64,000 nt of DNA from NCBI RefSeq assembly GCF_016924665.1, contig NZ_JAFFJT010000014.1, positions 186,001-250,000 of the forward strand. The letters are read 5' to 3'. The translations under genes and the position numbers were made by a program. Origin of the DNA: Nocardioides sp. SYSU D00038 (GTDB taxonomy: Bacteria; Actinomycetota; Actinomycetes; Propionibacteriales; Nocardioidaceae). The notes beneath the pieces are model-generated. The model worked only from the letters and a program-made list of their open reading frames with translations, ran no database searches and was not told the DNA's origin. Shown in pieces: positions 34,859 through 43,830 of this stretch (position 1 is its first letter; each line of letters opens with the position of its first letter).

Positions 34859-35605
34859 TCAGATGTGCAGGAAGACCGGCGGCTCGCCGCCGCCGTCGCA
34901 GGCCACCCGGGCCCCCGAGACGTACGACGCCAGGTCGCTCGCCAGGAACGCCGCGACGTGGCCGACCTCCTCGGCACGGGCCATCCGGCCGAGCGGGATG
35001 GTCCGCTCGATCCGGGCCACCGACTCGTCGCCGCCGTAGTGGTCGTCGGTGTGCTCGGTGCGGCAAAGGCCGACGTCGATGGCGTTGACCCGCACCCGCG
35101 GCCCCCACTCCATCGCCAGCGACCGGGTGAGCGAGTCGAGCCCGGCCTTGGCGGCAGCGTAGGCCGCGATGGTGGGCGCGGGGCGCGAGGCGGAGATGGA
35201 GGAGATGTTGACGATCGAGCCACCGCCGGCCTGGCCCTGCATGACCGCGTTGGCGGCCTGGGAGACCAGCAGGGGGCTGAGCAGGTTGAGCCCGACGATC
35301 TTCTCGTGGAAGCGCGGCGAGGCGGTCGCGGCCTCGGCGCTCGGGGCGCCGCCGGCGTTGTTGACCAGCACGTCGAGCCGGGTGTGCTCGCCGACCACGG
35401 TGGCCACGAGCGCCGAGACGGCCTCGGGGTCGCGCACGTCGCAGAGCAGGTGGGTGGTGCCGGGCACCGGCTCGGCGGCCGAGCGCGAGCAGGTCACCAC
35501 GGTGGCGCCGGCGGCCACGAGCGCCTCGGTCACGCCCCGGCCCAGGCCCTTGGCGCCCCCGGTCACGAGGGCCACCCGGCCGGTCAGGTCGAGGGCGAGA
35601 GGCAT
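34859..35605 (-). CDS. SDR oxidoreductase, Rv3549c-like
   Basis: 248 aa. TGGAKGLGRGV cofactor loop, VLVNNAGGAP, catalytic Ser in NISSISASRP and YAAAK. Divergent from echA20, as in M. tuberculosis (Rv3549c/Rv3550). ATG 35605 is chosen because TAGGCT lies 7 nt before it within a KstR2-type site, giving a leaderless message. An upstream TTG at 35626 is less likely. Reaction within HIP-CoA degradation unassigned. Confidence 0.88.
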   Translation of the reverse strand: MPLALDLTGRVALVTGGAKGLGRGVTEALVAAGATVVTCSRSAAEPVPGTTHLLCDVRDPEAVSALVATVVGEHTRLDVLVNNAGGAPSAEAATASPRFHEKIVGLNLLSPLLVSQAANAVMQGQAGGGSIVNISSISASRPAPTIAAYAAAKAGLDSLTRSLAMEWGPRVRVNAIDVGLCRTEHTDDHYGGDESVARIERTIPLGRMARAEEVGHVAAFLASDLASYVSGARVACDGGGEPPVFLHI

Positions 35606-35617
35606 GCTGCGCAGCCT

Positions 35618-35635
35618 ACCAAGCAAATGTTAGGT
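35618..35635. promoter_or_regulatory. KstR2-type operator, SDR / echA20
   Basis: ACCAAGCAAATGTTAGGT, 16 of 18 positions fitting ACCAAGCA-N2-TGCTTGGT. It lies in a 38-bp divergent gap and overlaps the likely -10 box of each gene (TAGGCT on minus, TAGGTT on plus). Confidence 0.75.
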
Positions 35636-35643
35636 TGGCACTC

Positions 35644-36399
35644 ATGGGCACCTCCTCCGAGCTGCGTCCCGACGGCGTCCGGGTCGTCACCATGGACGCG
35701 CCACCGGTCAACGCACTCACCGTGGAGGGCTGGTTCGACCTGGCCCGCACGCTCGACGCGGCGAGCGCCGATCCCGACACCCGGGTGGTGGTGCTGCGGG
35801 CCGAGGGCCGGGGCTTCAACGCCGGCGTCGACATCAAGGAGATGCAGCACACCCCGGGCTTCGACGCGCTCCTCGGCGCCAACCGGGGCTGCTACGCGGC
35901 GTTCAAGGCGGTCTACGAGTGCACGGTGCCCGTGGTGGCCGCGGTGCACGGCTTCTGCCTCGGCGGCGGTGTGGGGCTGGTCGGCAACGCCGACTGCGTG
36001 GTGGCCAGCGAGGACGCCTACTTCGGCGTCCCCGAGGTCAAGCAGGGCGCCCTCGGGGCCGCGACCCACATGGCCCGGCTGGTGCCCCAGCACATGATGC
36101 GCACCCTCTACTTCACCGCCCGCACCATCAGGGCGGCCGACCTCGTGCAGTTCGGCTCGGTGCTCGAGGTGGTGCCGCGCGACCGGCTCGACGACGCGGC
36201 GCTGGCCGTCGCCACCGACATCGCCGCCCACGACACCCGGGTGATCCGCGCCGCCAAGGCCGCGCTCAACGGCATCGACCCCGTCGACGTCAACAAGAGC
36301 TACCGGTTTGAGCAGGGCTTCACCTACGAGCTCAACCTGATGGGCGTCAGCGACGAGCTGCGCGACACCTTCGCCGGCACCGAGAAGGGCAAGCGATGA
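35644..36399 (+). CDS. echA20: Crotonase EchA20-type, steroid D-ring hydrolase
   Basis: 251 aa crotonase-fold enzyme that opens ring D of the HIP-derived CoA ester by hydrolysis. Crotonase signatures: FNAGVDIKEM oxyanion hole and CLGGGVGLVGNADCVVA. ATG 35644 is 7 nt after TAGGTT. First gene of the echA20-ipdA-ipdB-ipdC operon; the next start overlaps its stop by 4 nt. Same order as Rv3550-Rv3553. Confidence 0.93.
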   Translation: MGTSSELRPDGVRVVTMDAPPVNALTVEGWFDLARTLDAASADPDTRVVVLRAEGRGFNAGVDIKEMQHTPGFDALLGANRGCYAAFKAVYECTVPVVAAVHGFCLGGGVGLVGNADCVVASEDAYFGVPEVKQGALGAATHMARLVPQHMMRTLYFTARTIRAADLVQFGSVLEVVPRDRLDDAALAVATDIAAHDTRVIRAAKAALNGIDPVDVNKSYRFEQGFTYELNLMGVSDELRDTFAGTEKGKR

Positions 36400-37301
36400 C
36401 CTCCGCGACTCACCGGGGACCCCGCGACAAGCGGATGAGCATCGACGACGTGGTCTCGCGGCTGCGCAGCGGGATGACGATCGGTATCGGGGGCTGGGGT
36501 CCCCGGCGCAAGCCGATGGCGCTGGTGCGCGCGATGCTGCGCTCCGACCTCACCGACCTGACGCTGGTCAGCTGGGGCGGCGCCGACGTCGGCCTCCTGG
36601 TGCGGGCCGGCAAGGTCCGCAAGCTGGTCTACGCGTTCGTCTCGCTCGACTCGATCCCCCTCGAACCCAACTTCCAGCGGGCCCGCCAGGCCGGCACCAT
36701 CCCGGAGATCGTCGAGCTCGACGAGGGGATGTTCCAGACCGGACTGCGGGCCGCGGCCCAGCGGCTGCCGTTCCTGCCCGCCCGAGCCGGGCTCGGCTCC
36801 GACGTGCTGGTCAACAACCCGTGGCTGGCCACGGTCACCAGCCCCTACGACGAGGGCCACGGCCACGAGGAGCTGGTGGCCGTGCCGGCCCTGCGGCTGG
36901 ACGCCGCGCTGGTGCACCTCAACCGTGCCGACCCCCACGGCAACGCGACCTACCTCGGCCCCGACCCCTACTTCGACGACCTGTTCGCGATGGCGGCCGA
37001 CGAGGTCTACGTCAGCGTCGAGCAGGTGGTCGACACCGCCGGGCTCACCGTCGACACCCCCGTTCAGCGGCTGCTGCTCAGCCGGATGCTGGTCACGGGT
37101 GTGGTCGAGACGCCCCACGGCGCGCACTTCACCACCTGCACCCCCGACTACGAGCGCGACGAGGCCTTCCAGAAGGCCTACGTCGCGGCGGCCTCGGGCA
37201 GCGACGACGAGTGGGCGGAGTTCGAGCAGCGGTTCCTGGCCGGCGACGAGGACGCCTACCAGGCCGCGGTCCGGGCCTTCCACGAGGAGGAGCAGAAGTG
37301 A
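36396..37301 (+). CDS. ipdA: IpdA, COCHEA-CoA ring C hydrolase alpha subunit
   Basis: 301-aa member of the CoA-transferase fold. With IpdB it opens the last steroid ring (ring C) of COCHEA-CoA. Typical segments: MSIDDVVSRLRSGMTIGIGG near the start, the catalytic-type Glu region PEIVELDEGMF and LNRADPHGNATYLG. Uses hydrolysis, not CoA transfer, in its characterised homologues. Overlaps echA20 and ipdB by 4 nt each, ensuring equal subunit synthesis. Confidence 0.94.
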   Translation: MTSATHRGPRDKRMSIDDVVSRLRSGMTIGIGGWGPRRKPMALVRAMLRSDLTDLTLVSWGGADVGLLVRAGKVRKLVYAFVSLDSIPLEPNFQRARQAGTIPEIVELDEGMFQTGLRAAAQRLPFLPARAGLGSDVLVNNPWLATVTSPYDEGHGHEELVAVPALRLDAALVHLNRADPHGNATYLGPDPYFDDLFAMAADEVYVSVEQVVDTAGLTVDTPVQRLLLSRMLVTGVVETPHGAHFTTCTPDYERDEAFQKAYVAAASGSDDEWAEFEQRFLAGDEDAYQAAVRAFHEEEQK

Positions 37302-38056
37302 GCGAGCCGACCCGCGCCGACGTCTGCGCCGCCGCGATCGCCGACGCGTTCCGCGACGACGGCGAGATCTTCGCCAGCCCGATGGGGATGCTCCCCACGC
37401 TCGGCGTCCGGCTGGCCAAGCTGACCACCAACCCCGAGCTGGTGATCTCCGACGGCGAGTCGCTGTTCCTCGCCGGGGTGCCGCCGCTGTTCGCCAAGGC
37501 CGACGTGGTCGAGGGCTGGATCCCGTTCCGCAAGGTCTTCGACGTCGTGGCCAACGGGCCGCGGCACGTGATGATGGGCGCCACCCAGGTCGACCGCGAC
37601 GGCAACCAGAACATCTCGGCGATCGGCCCGTTCGCCCAGCCCAGGCGCCAGCTGCTCGGCTCGCGCGGGGCGCCCGGCAACACCGTCAACAACCGCACGT
37701 CCTACTGGGTGCCCAAGCACTCGACCCGGGTCTTCGTCGAGCGCGTCGACGTCGTCTCCGGCGTCGGCCCCCGTCGGGCCCGCGAGGCCGGGGCGGCAGC
37801 CGCCCGGTTCAACGACATCCACCGGATCGTCACCAACCTCGCCGTGCTCGACCTCGGCGGACCCGACGACACGGTGCGGCTGCGCAGCGTGCATCCCGGG
37901 GTCACCGTCGCCGAGGTGCAGGAGGCGACCGGCTTCCAGCTGGCCGTCGAGGGCGAGGTGCCGACCACCCGCGAGCCGACCGTGGAGGAGCTGGTGATCA
38001 TCCGCGAGGTGCTCGACCCGCGCTCGCTGCGGCACCGCGAGGTCCCCGATGCGTGA
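37298..38056 (+). CDS. ipdB: IpdB, COCHEA-CoA ring C hydrolase beta subunit
   Basis: 252-aa beta subunit partner of IpdA. Family features: ASPMGMLPTLGVRLAKLT, VISDGESLF, MMGATQVDRDGNQNIS and GAPGNTVNN. GTG start in a GTGA overlap with ipdA. Its 3' end overlaps ipdC by 8 nt. Equivalent to Rv3552. Confidence 0.94.
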   Translation: MSEPTRADVCAAAIADAFRDDGEIFASPMGMLPTLGVRLAKLTTNPELVISDGESLFLAGVPPLFAKADVVEGWIPFRKVFDVVANGPRHVMMGATQVDRDGNQNISAIGPFAQPRRQLLGSRGAPGNTVNNRTSYWVPKHSTRVFVERVDVVSGVGPRRAREAGAAAARFNDIHRIVTNLAVLDLGGPDDTVRLRSVHPGVTVAEVQEATGFQLAVEGEVPTTREPTVEELVIIREVLDPRSLRHREVPDA

Positions 38057-39116
38057 GCAGCTGCTGCGCACGCCGCTGACCGACCTGGTCGGCGTCCGGC
38101 ACCCGGTCGTGCAGACCGGCATGGGCTGGGTCGCCGGGCCCCGCCTGGTGAGCGGCACCGCCAACGCCGGAGGCCTCGGCATCCTGGCCAGCGCCACGAT
38201 GACGATCGCCGAGCTCGAGGCCGCGATCGTCGAGGTCAAGGGTCGCACCGACCAGCCGTTCGGCGTCAACCTGCGCGCCGACGCCGGCGACGCCGCCGAC
38301 CGCTGCCGGCTGCTGGTCGACCACGGCGTCAGGGTGGCGTCGTTCGCCCTGGCCCCCAAGCCGGAGCTGATCGCGATGCTCAAGGAGCACGACGTCGTGG
38401 TCGTGCCCTCGGTCGGGGCGCCCAAGCACGCCGTCAAGGTCGCCGGCTGGGGCGCGGACGCGGTGATGATCCAGGGCGGCGAGGGCGGCGGCCACACCGG
38501 CCCGGTGCCGACCACGCTGCTGCTGCCCACCGTGCTCGACGCCGTCGACATCCCGGTGATCGCCGCGGGCGGGTTCTTCGACGGCCGCGGCCTCGCCGCC
38601 GCGCTGTCCTACGGCGCCGCCGGCATCGGCATGGGCACCCGGTTCCTGCTCACCCGCGACAGTGCCGTGCCCGACCCGGTCAAGCAGCTCTACCTCGAGC
38701 ACGGCCTCGACGGCACGGTCGTCACCGACAAGGTCGACGGCATGCCGCACCGGATGCTGCGCACCGCGCTGGTCCGGGAGCTGGAGGAGACCAGCGCCGT
38801 GCGGCGACTCGGCCCCACCGTGCGCCGGACCCTCGCCTTCAAGCGGATGAGCGGGATGTCGTGGCGCCGGCTCGCCGCCGACGGCCGCGCGATGAAGCAC
38901 GGCGGCGACCGGTCCTGGGCGCAGATGGTGCTGGCCGCCAACACCCCGATGATGCTGCGCGCCGGGCTGGTCGAGGGCGACACGAACGCCGGCGTGCTGG
39001 CCTCCGGCCAGGTGGTGGGCGTGCTCGACGACCTGCCGTCGTGCGAGGAGCTCGTCGACCGGGTCGTCGACCAGGCCGTCGCCGAGCTGCGGCGGGCGGC
39101 GTCGTACGTCGGCTGA
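38049..39116 (+). CDS. ipdC: IpdC, HIP-CoA pathway flavin reductase
   Basis: 355 aa, nitronate-monooxygenase-like TIM barrel. Homologues (Rv3553) act as 5-OH-HIC-CoA reductases preparing ring C/D opening. FMN loop in IPVIAAGGFFDGRGLAAALSYGA; active-site region VMIQGGEGGGHTGPVPT. ATG 38049 lies within the end of ipdB. Last gene of the operon. In M. tuberculosis fdxB (Rv3554) and Rv3555c follow; here they are replaced by unrelated genes. Confidence 0.93.
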   Translation: MREQLLRTPLTDLVGVRHPVVQTGMGWVAGPRLVSGTANAGGLGILASATMTIAELEAAIVEVKGRTDQPFGVNLRADAGDAADRCRLLVDHGVRVASFALAPKPELIAMLKEHDVVVVPSVGAPKHAVKVAGWGADAVMIQGGEGGGHTGPVPTTLLLPTVLDAVDIPVIAAGGFFDGRGLAAALSYGAAGIGMGTRFLLTRDSAVPDPVKQLYLEHGLDGTVVTDKVDGMPHRMLRTALVRELEETSAVRRLGPTVRRTLAFKRMSGMSWRRLAADGRAMKHGGDRSWAQMVLAANTPMMLRAGLVEGDTNAGVLASGQVVGVLDDLPSCEELVDRVVDQAVAELRRAASYVG

Positions 39117-39137
39117 GGCGAGCCGCGGGGTGGCGCC

Positions 39138-40133
39138 TCAGAGCGCCTTCTGCAGCTCCAGCTCGCGGCCGAGGGCGACGTAGCCCAGCCGCTCGTTGAC
39201 CGCGATCATGTGCTCGTTGGACCCGGCGTTCCAGGTGTCGAGGCTCTCCAGGCGCGGCTCGGTCTCGCGCAGCCACCGGACCATCTCGGTCTTGAGCAGC
39301 AGTCCCAGCCGGTGGCCGCGGTGGGCCCGCGCGACGGAGGTGTCGTGCTGGCTGGCCTGCTCGGGGCGCTCGCCGTCGACGACCACCACGCTCTGCCCGG
39401 CCAGCTCGCCGGTGGCTCGGTGTCGCGCGAGCAGCCGGTACATCCGGTCGCCGCGGTCGGCCCAGGCGCGCTCGTAGGCCCGGATCCGCTCCGGGGTGTA
39501 GACCTCGTCCTCGATGTCGAGGTCGTCGGTGGGCGCGTCGTTGATGGCGGCGGTGAGCTCGGCGAGGGCGGCGAGCTCGTCGTCGGGGGTGGGTCCGTCG
39601 CGGTGCACCAGCTCGTAGTCGGCGGCCGCCGACCACGCCTCGGCGGCGAGCGCGTCGAGCCGGCTGGGGCTCAGGTCCGCCGGCCGCTGCCGGCGCAGCA
39701 CGGCGGCCGAGCGCACCTCCAGCCCGTGCCGGGCACCGAACTCGCGGGTGGCCGGCGAGTCCCAGCCGTCGGTGCCGAGGGAGGTGCAGCCCGCGGCCCG
39801 GGCCCGCTCCTCGTGCCAGCCCAGCAGCTCCGACCCCAGCCCCCGCCGGCGGTGGTCGGGGTGCACGAGCACCTGCACCCAGGCCAGGTGGCGGTTGTCC
39901 CACGTGCCGACGTCGTGCTCCCCGGCCGCCACCGGCTCACCGCCGAGGCGGGCCAGCACCGGCACCGCGGCGTCGTCGTCCCACCCGTGCCGGTAGATCC
40001 CCTCGGCCTGGCGCAGCGTCCGCTCCCGGGTCCACGGCGCGTCGTGGCGGCGGACGGTGTTGACGACCTCGACGTGGTGCGCGAGGAGCTCGGTGTCGTC
40101 GGGACCGAACGCGATGATCTCGAGGTCGCTCAC
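39138..40133 (-). CDS. Double-domain GNAT acetyltransferase
   Basis: 331 aa with two GNAT-like halves. The N-terminal half has the acetyl-CoA loop HPDHRRRGLGSELL (about residues 91-104) and the C-terminal half a degenerate copy VARAHRGHRLGLLLKTEM. Similar two-domain acetyltransferases are common in actinobacteria; acceptors are mostly unknown. Converges on ipdC. Start GTG 40133, no clear upstream promoter motif. Confidence 0.85.
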   Translation of the reverse strand: MSDLEIIAFGPDDTELLAHHVEVVNTVRRHDAPWTRERTLRQAEGIYRHGWDDDAAVPVLARLGGEPVAAGEHDVGTWDNRHLAWVQVLVHPDHRRRGLGSELLGWHEERARAAGCTSLGTDGWDSPATREFGARHGLEVRSAAVLRRQRPADLSPSRLDALAAEAWSAAADYELVHRDGPTPDDELAALAELTAAINDAPTDDLDIEDEVYTPERIRAYERAWADRGDRMYRLLARHRATGELAGQSVVVVDGERPEQASQHDTSVARAHRGHRLGLLLKTEMVRWLRETEPRLESLDTWNAGSNEHMIAVNERLGYVALGRELELQKAL

Positions 40134-40183
40134 GCCGCCACCCTCACCCGGTCCGCCCCGCCGGTGCCACCCGATTTCTGCTC

Positions 40184-40376
40184 TGGTCGAGGTGCGAGGA
40201 GCCTCGGACGAGCCTCGAGACCCGTACGCCGAACGCCCCCCGGTGGGACCGGAGGGCGTTCGGGTGCGGGGGTTTCGAGGCTCGCTCCGCTCGCACCTCG
40301 ATCAGCGCGCGGGGCGGGAGGGCTCTCGGCCGGCGAGGGATTCGAGGCTCGGCTTCGCTCGCACCTCGACCAGCGC
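40184..40376. repeat. Nested palindromic intergenic element (family B, copy 1)
   Basis: Fills most of the 246-bp gap 40134-40379. A left arm starting CTGGTCGAGGTGCGAGG is matched by two right arms (40271-40308 and 40340-40376) containing TCGAGGCTCG and GCACCTCGA. The inner hairpin is at 40230-40262. Closely related in plan and sequence to 42524-42661. Confidence 0.7.
40230..40262. terminator. Inner hairpin of family B element, copy 1
   Basis: CGAACGCCC pairs perfectly with GGGCGTTCG around a 15-nt partly paired loop (GGT-GGG-ACC). No T-run. It lies downstream of the epoxide hydrolase gene and may stop its transcript. Confidence 0.6.
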
Positions 40377-40379
40377 TGG

Positions 40380-41492
40380 CTAGGCGAAGAAGACCCGCAG
40401 GTCCTCGGCGAGCAGCTCGGGCACCTCCATCGCGGCGAAGTGGCCGCCGCGGTCGTGCTCGGTCCAGTGCACGATGTTGGTGTTGTCGCGCTCGGCCAGC
40501 GGCCGGATGGTCTGGAAGTCGTCCTTGAAGACCGCGACCCCGATCCGCCCCTCGCTGACCACGGTCTCGCGCGGGGGGTGCTGCTCGGCGTAGTGGTAGC
40601 GGACGGCGCCCGAGGAGGTGTTGGTCAGCCAGTAGAGGGAGACCTGGGTGAGCACCTGCTCGGGCGTGACCAGGCTGGTGCCGTTGCCGAAGTTCTCGAA
40701 CAGCTCGTTGTAGGCCAGCTGACCCACGGGCGAGTCCGACAGCGCCGCAGCGATCGTCTGCGGCCGGGTGCCGTTCATCGAGTTGTAGCCGCCGACGGAC
40801 TGGAACCAACCCATGAACTCCAGCGCGGCGTACTCCTTGGGCCCGAACGACTCGAACTCGCTCGGGTCGCCCGAGGGGAAGGAGAACAGCTGCAGGACGT
40901 GGGCGCCGAGGAATCCCGTCGGGTTCAGCACCGCCAGCTCGCGGCCGACCATCGCGCCCCCGTCGCTGCCGTGGGCGCCGTAGGACTCGTAGCCGAGGCG
41001 CCGCATCAGCGCGTCGTACGTCCGCGCGACGCGGTCCATCGTCCAGCCCTCGTCGACGACCGGGGTGCTGAAGCCGAAGCCCGGCATCGACGGGACCACG
41101 AGGTGGAAGTCGTCGGTGAGCAGCGGGACGACGTCGAGGAACTCCGCGAAGGAGCCGGGGTAGGTGTGGAGCAGGAGCAGCGGCGTCGCGTCCTCGTTGG
41201 CCGAGCGGACGTGGACGAAGTGGATGGTCTGCCCGTCGATCTCGGTGGTGAAGTTCGGGACCGCGTTGATCCGGGCCTCGGCGGCGCGCCAGTCGAACGC
41301 CTTCCAGCGCTCGACCATGTCGGCCAGGTAGCCGGTCGGCGTGCCGTAGTCCCAGGAGTCGCCGGGGGCCGGCTGCGGGAGGCGGGTGTTGGCCAGCCGG
41401 GCCCGGAGGTCGGCCAGGGCCTCCTCGGGCACGGAGACGGTGAAGGGGCGGATCGAGGTGTCGGCGGTGGCGCCGTTCTGGGTGGTGTTCAT
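40380..41492 (-). CDS. Epoxide hydrolase (alpha/beta hydrolase)
   Basis: 370 aa, with the N-terminal EHN lid domain (FTVSVPEEALADLRARLANT) followed by the hydrolase core. Oxyanion motif HTYPGSFAEF replaces the usual HGWPGS. The nucleophile Asp is in AHGSDGGAMVG, and HFAAMEVPE carries the catalytic His. Opens epoxides to diols; substrate unknown. ATG 41492 diverges from a WYL regulator across a 62-bp gap with a palindrome, so the pair is a likely regulator-target unit inserted between ipdC and fadA6. Confidence 0.9.
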   Translation of the reverse strand: MNTTQNGATADTSIRPFTVSVPEEALADLRARLANTRLPQPAPGDSWDYGTPTGYLADMVERWKAFDWRAAEARINAVPNFTTEIDGQTIHFVHVRSANEDATPLLLLHTYPGSFAEFLDVVPLLTDDFHLVVPSMPGFGFSTPVVDEGWTMDRVARTYDALMRRLGYESYGAHGSDGGAMVGRELAVLNPTGFLGAHVLQLFSFPSGDPSEFESFGPKEYAALEFMGWFQSVGGYNSMNGTRPQTIAAALSDSPVGQLAYNELFENFGNGTSLVTPEQVLTQVSLYWLTNTSSGAVRYHYAEQHPPRETVVSEGRIGVAVFKDDFQTIRPLAERDNTNIVHWTEHDRGGHFAAMEVPELLAEDLRVFFA

Positions 41493-41515
41493 GACCGCTA
41501 CGCTAGGAGCAGTTC

Positions 41516-41532
41516 AGGAACACTTCGTTCCT
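41516..41532. promoter_or_regulatory. Palindrome between epoxide hydrolase and WYL regulator
   Basis: AGGAAC-ACTTC-GTTCCT, perfect 6-bp arms, in the short divergent gap. Candidate operator of the adjacent WYL-domain regulator. Confidence 0.55.
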
Positions 41533-41554
41533 ACAAATCAAGGAAACTTCGACC

Positions 41555-42517
41555 ATGTTGGAGACCTCCGCACGCCTGCTCGCCTTGCTCGGCCTCCTCC
41601 AGTCGCGCGCCGACTGGACCGGGGCCGAGCTGGCCCGACGCCTCGACGTCACCGACCGCACCGTCCGCAAGGACGTCGACCGGCTGCGCGCGCTCGGCTA
41701 CCCGGTCGAGGCCGTACGTGGCCCGGGCGGTCACTACCGCCTCGGCGTCGGCAGCCGGCTCCCTCCCCTGCTGCTCGACGAGGACGAGGCGGTCGCGGTG
41801 GTGGTCGGCCTGCGGTCGGGCACGGCCATGCCGGGGATCGAGGAGATCAGCGCCCAGGCCCTGGCCAAGCTCGAGCACGTGCTGCCCGATCGCCTCCGCC
41901 GGCGGGTGGACGCCGTCCGCGAGGCCGTCACCGCCGGCCCGGAGAACACCGACACCAACGTCGAGGACCCGGTCGTCGACCCGGCCCTGGTCGCCGAGGT
42001 CGCGGCCGCCGTGCGCGACCGCGAGGAGCTGCGCTTCGACCAGCGCGTCGGCGACCGGGTCACCCGCCACCAGGTCGAGCCCTACCGCCTGGTGAGCTGG
42101 CAGCGGCGGTGGTGGGTGGTGGGCCGCGACGCGGCGACCGACACCTGGGCGCCGTACCGCCTCGACCTGATGGAGCTGCGCCGACCGGGCGGACGGCGGT
42201 TCGCGCCGCGGCCGCTCCCCGGCGAGGACTACACGGCCTTCGTGCTGCGCGAGGTCGCGCACGCCGGCTGGACCGTGCACGCGCGGATCGCGGTCGACGC
42301 CCCCGCCGAGGAGGTGATGGCCCGGATCAACCCTGCCGTCGGCGTCGTGGAGACCGTCGACGACGGGCACTGCGTGCTGGTCACCGGCGCCGACAGCGTC
42401 GAGATGATCGCGGTCTACATCGGCCTGCTCGGCCTCGACTTCCACGTCACCGACCCGCCCGAGCTGGTCGAGCAGGTCCGCGCCGTCGGGGAGCGCTACC
42501 GCAACGCGGTCCCGTAG
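41555..42517 (+). CDS. HTH-WYL transcriptional regulator
   Basis: 320 aa. N-terminal winged HTH (LARRLDVTDRTVRKDVDRLR, about residues 29-48), then a WYL domain with the YRLVSWQRRWWVVGRD segment and a C-terminal WCX extension. Such regulators sense ligands through the WYL domain and often control the divergent gene. No KstR/KstR2 site is near, so it is probably independent of the steroid regulators. Confidence 0.9.
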   Translation: MLETSARLLALLGLLQSRADWTGAELARRLDVTDRTVRKDVDRLRALGYPVEAVRGPGGHYRLGVGSRLPPLLLDEDEAVAVVVGLRSGTAMPGIEEISAQALAKLEHVLPDRLRRRVDAVREAVTAGPENTDTNVEDPVVDPALVAEVAAAVRDREELRFDQRVGDRVTRHQVEPYRLVSWQRRWWVVGRDAATDTWAPYRLDLMELRRPGGRRFAPRPLPGEDYTAFVLREVAHAGWTVHARIAVDAPAEEVMARINPAVGVVETVDDGHCVLVTGADSVEMIAVYIGLLGLDFHVTDPPELVEQVRAVGERYRNAVP

Positions 42518-42523
42518 CCGCCC

Positions 42524-42661
42524 GCTGGTCGAGCAGCGAGCGCCAGCGAGCGTCGTCGAGACCCGGTGGGACGAACGCCCTCCGGTGGGGACGGGAGGGC
42601 GTTCGGGTGCGGGGGTCTCGACGGACGCTCCTCGCTGGGGCTCGTCGCTGCTCGACCAGCG
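42524..42661. repeat. Nested palindromic intergenic element (family B, copy 2)
   Basis: Outer arms GCTGGTCGAGCAGCGAG and CGTCGCTGCTCGACCAGC enclose the inner hairpin at 42572-42605. It fills the gap between the convergent WYL and fadA6 genes. Same design as 40184-40376. Confidence 0.75.
42572..42605. terminator. Inner hairpin of family B element, copy 2
   Basis: CGAACGCCCTCC pairs perfectly with GGGAGGGCGTTCG (12 bp) around a GGTGGGGAC loop. Placed to end both the WYL regulator and fadA6 transcripts. Confidence 0.65.
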
Positions 42662-42665
42662 CGCG

Positions 42666-43829
42666 TCAGAGGCGCTCGATGATCGTGACGTTGGCCTGGC
42701 CGCCGCCCTCGCACATGGTCTGCAGGCCGTAGCGGCCGCCGGTGCGCTCGAGCTCGTTGAGGAGGGTGGTCATCAGGCGGGTGCCGGTGGCGCCGATCGG
42801 GTGGCCGAGCGCGATGCCGCCGCCGTTGACGTTGACCTTCTCGTGCGGCACGTCCAGCTCCTGCATCCAGGCCAGCACCACCGATGCGAACGCCTCGTTG
42901 CACTCGAACAGGTCGATGTCGTCGACGGTGAGGCCGGTGCGCTCGAGGGCGTGGCGGGTGGCGCGGATCGGGCCGGTGAGCATCCAGACCGGGTCGTCGC
43001 CGCGGACAGTGAGGTGGTGCACCCGGGCTCGCGGGGTCAGGCCGTGCTCGGCGACCGCGCGCTCGGAGGCGACGAGCAGCGCCGAGGAGGCATCGCAGAT
43101 CTGGGAGGCCACCGCGGCCGTGATCCGGCCGCCGGGGGCGAGCGGCTCGAGCTCGGCCATCGTGGCCAGCGACGTCTCGCGCGGGCACTGGTCGGTGTCG
43201 ACCACCGAGCCGTCGGCCAGCGTGACCGGCTCGACCTCGTCCTTGAACCGGCCCTCGCCGATCGCCGTGCGGGCCCGCTCGTGCGAAGCCAGCGCGAAGA
43301 CCTCCATGTCCTCGCGGCTGATCCCCCACTTCTCGGCGATCATCTCGGCCGAGCGGAACTGGCTGACCTCCTGGTCGCCGTAGCGGGCCTGCCAGCCGGG
43401 CGACTCGGCGAACGGCGTGGAGAAGCCGTACTGCTGGCCCACGAGCATCGCGGCCGAGATCGGGATCGCGCTCATGTTCTGCACACCGCCGGCGACGACG
43501 AGGTCCTGGGTGCCGGACAGCACGCCCTGGGCGGCGAAGTGGACCGCCTGCTGCGACGAGCCGCACTGGCGGTCGATGGTCACGCCCGGCACGTGGTCGG
43601 GCAGGCCGGCGACCAGCCAAGCCGTGCGGGCCACGTCGCCGGCCTGCGACCCGATCGTGTCGCAGCAGCCGAGCACCACGTCGTCGACGGCGCCGGGGTC
43701 GATGCCGGTACGGCGCACCAGCGCCGAGAGGGTGTGGGCGGCGAGGTCGGCGGAGTGGACCTCGGCGAGCGCGCCGCGGCGCTTGCCGACCGGGGTGCGC
43801 ACGGCGTCGACGATGTAGGCCTCGGGCAT
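42666..43829 (-). CDS. fadA6: Thiolase FadA6-type
   Basis: 387-aa thiolase releasing acetyl-CoA after ring C opening. Nucleophile Cys in TIDRQCGSSQQAV, catalytic His in IALGHPIGATGTRL, second Cys in TMCEGGGQANV, and NEAF in LFECNEAFAS. Starts 1 nt after the kstR2 stop; last gene of the fadE30-ipdF-kstR2-fadA6 operon, equivalent to Rv3556c. Confidence 0.94.
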   Translation of the reverse strand: MPEAYIVDAVRTPVGKRRGALAEVHSADLAAHTLSALVRRTGIDPGAVDDVVLGCCDTIGSQAGDVARTAWLVAGLPDHVPGVTIDRQCGSSQQAVHFAAQGVLSGTQDLVVAGGVQNMSAIPISAAMLVGQQYGFSTPFAESPGWQARYGDQEVSQFRSAEMIAEKWGISREDMEVFALASHERARTAIGEGRFKDEVEPVTLADGSVVDTDQCPRETSLATMAELEPLAPGGRITAAVASQICDASSALLVASERAVAEHGLTPRARVHHLTVRGDDPVWMLTGPIRATRHALERTGLTVDDIDLFECNEAFASVVLAWMQELDVPHEKVNVNGGGIALGHPIGATGTRLMTTLLNELERTGGRYGLQTMCEGGGQANVTIIERL

Positions 43830-43830
43830 G

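Noticed and set aside
39210..42095. A 961-codon open frame on the plus strand
   Set aside because: Antisense to the GNAT and epoxide hydrolase genes and out of frame with the WYL gene.
40184..42661. Insertion sequence ends flanking the epoxide hydrolase-WYL pair
   Set aside because: No transposase, no target-site duplication seen; the elements are palindromes, not inverted terminal repeats of one unit. Kept only as a possible joint.
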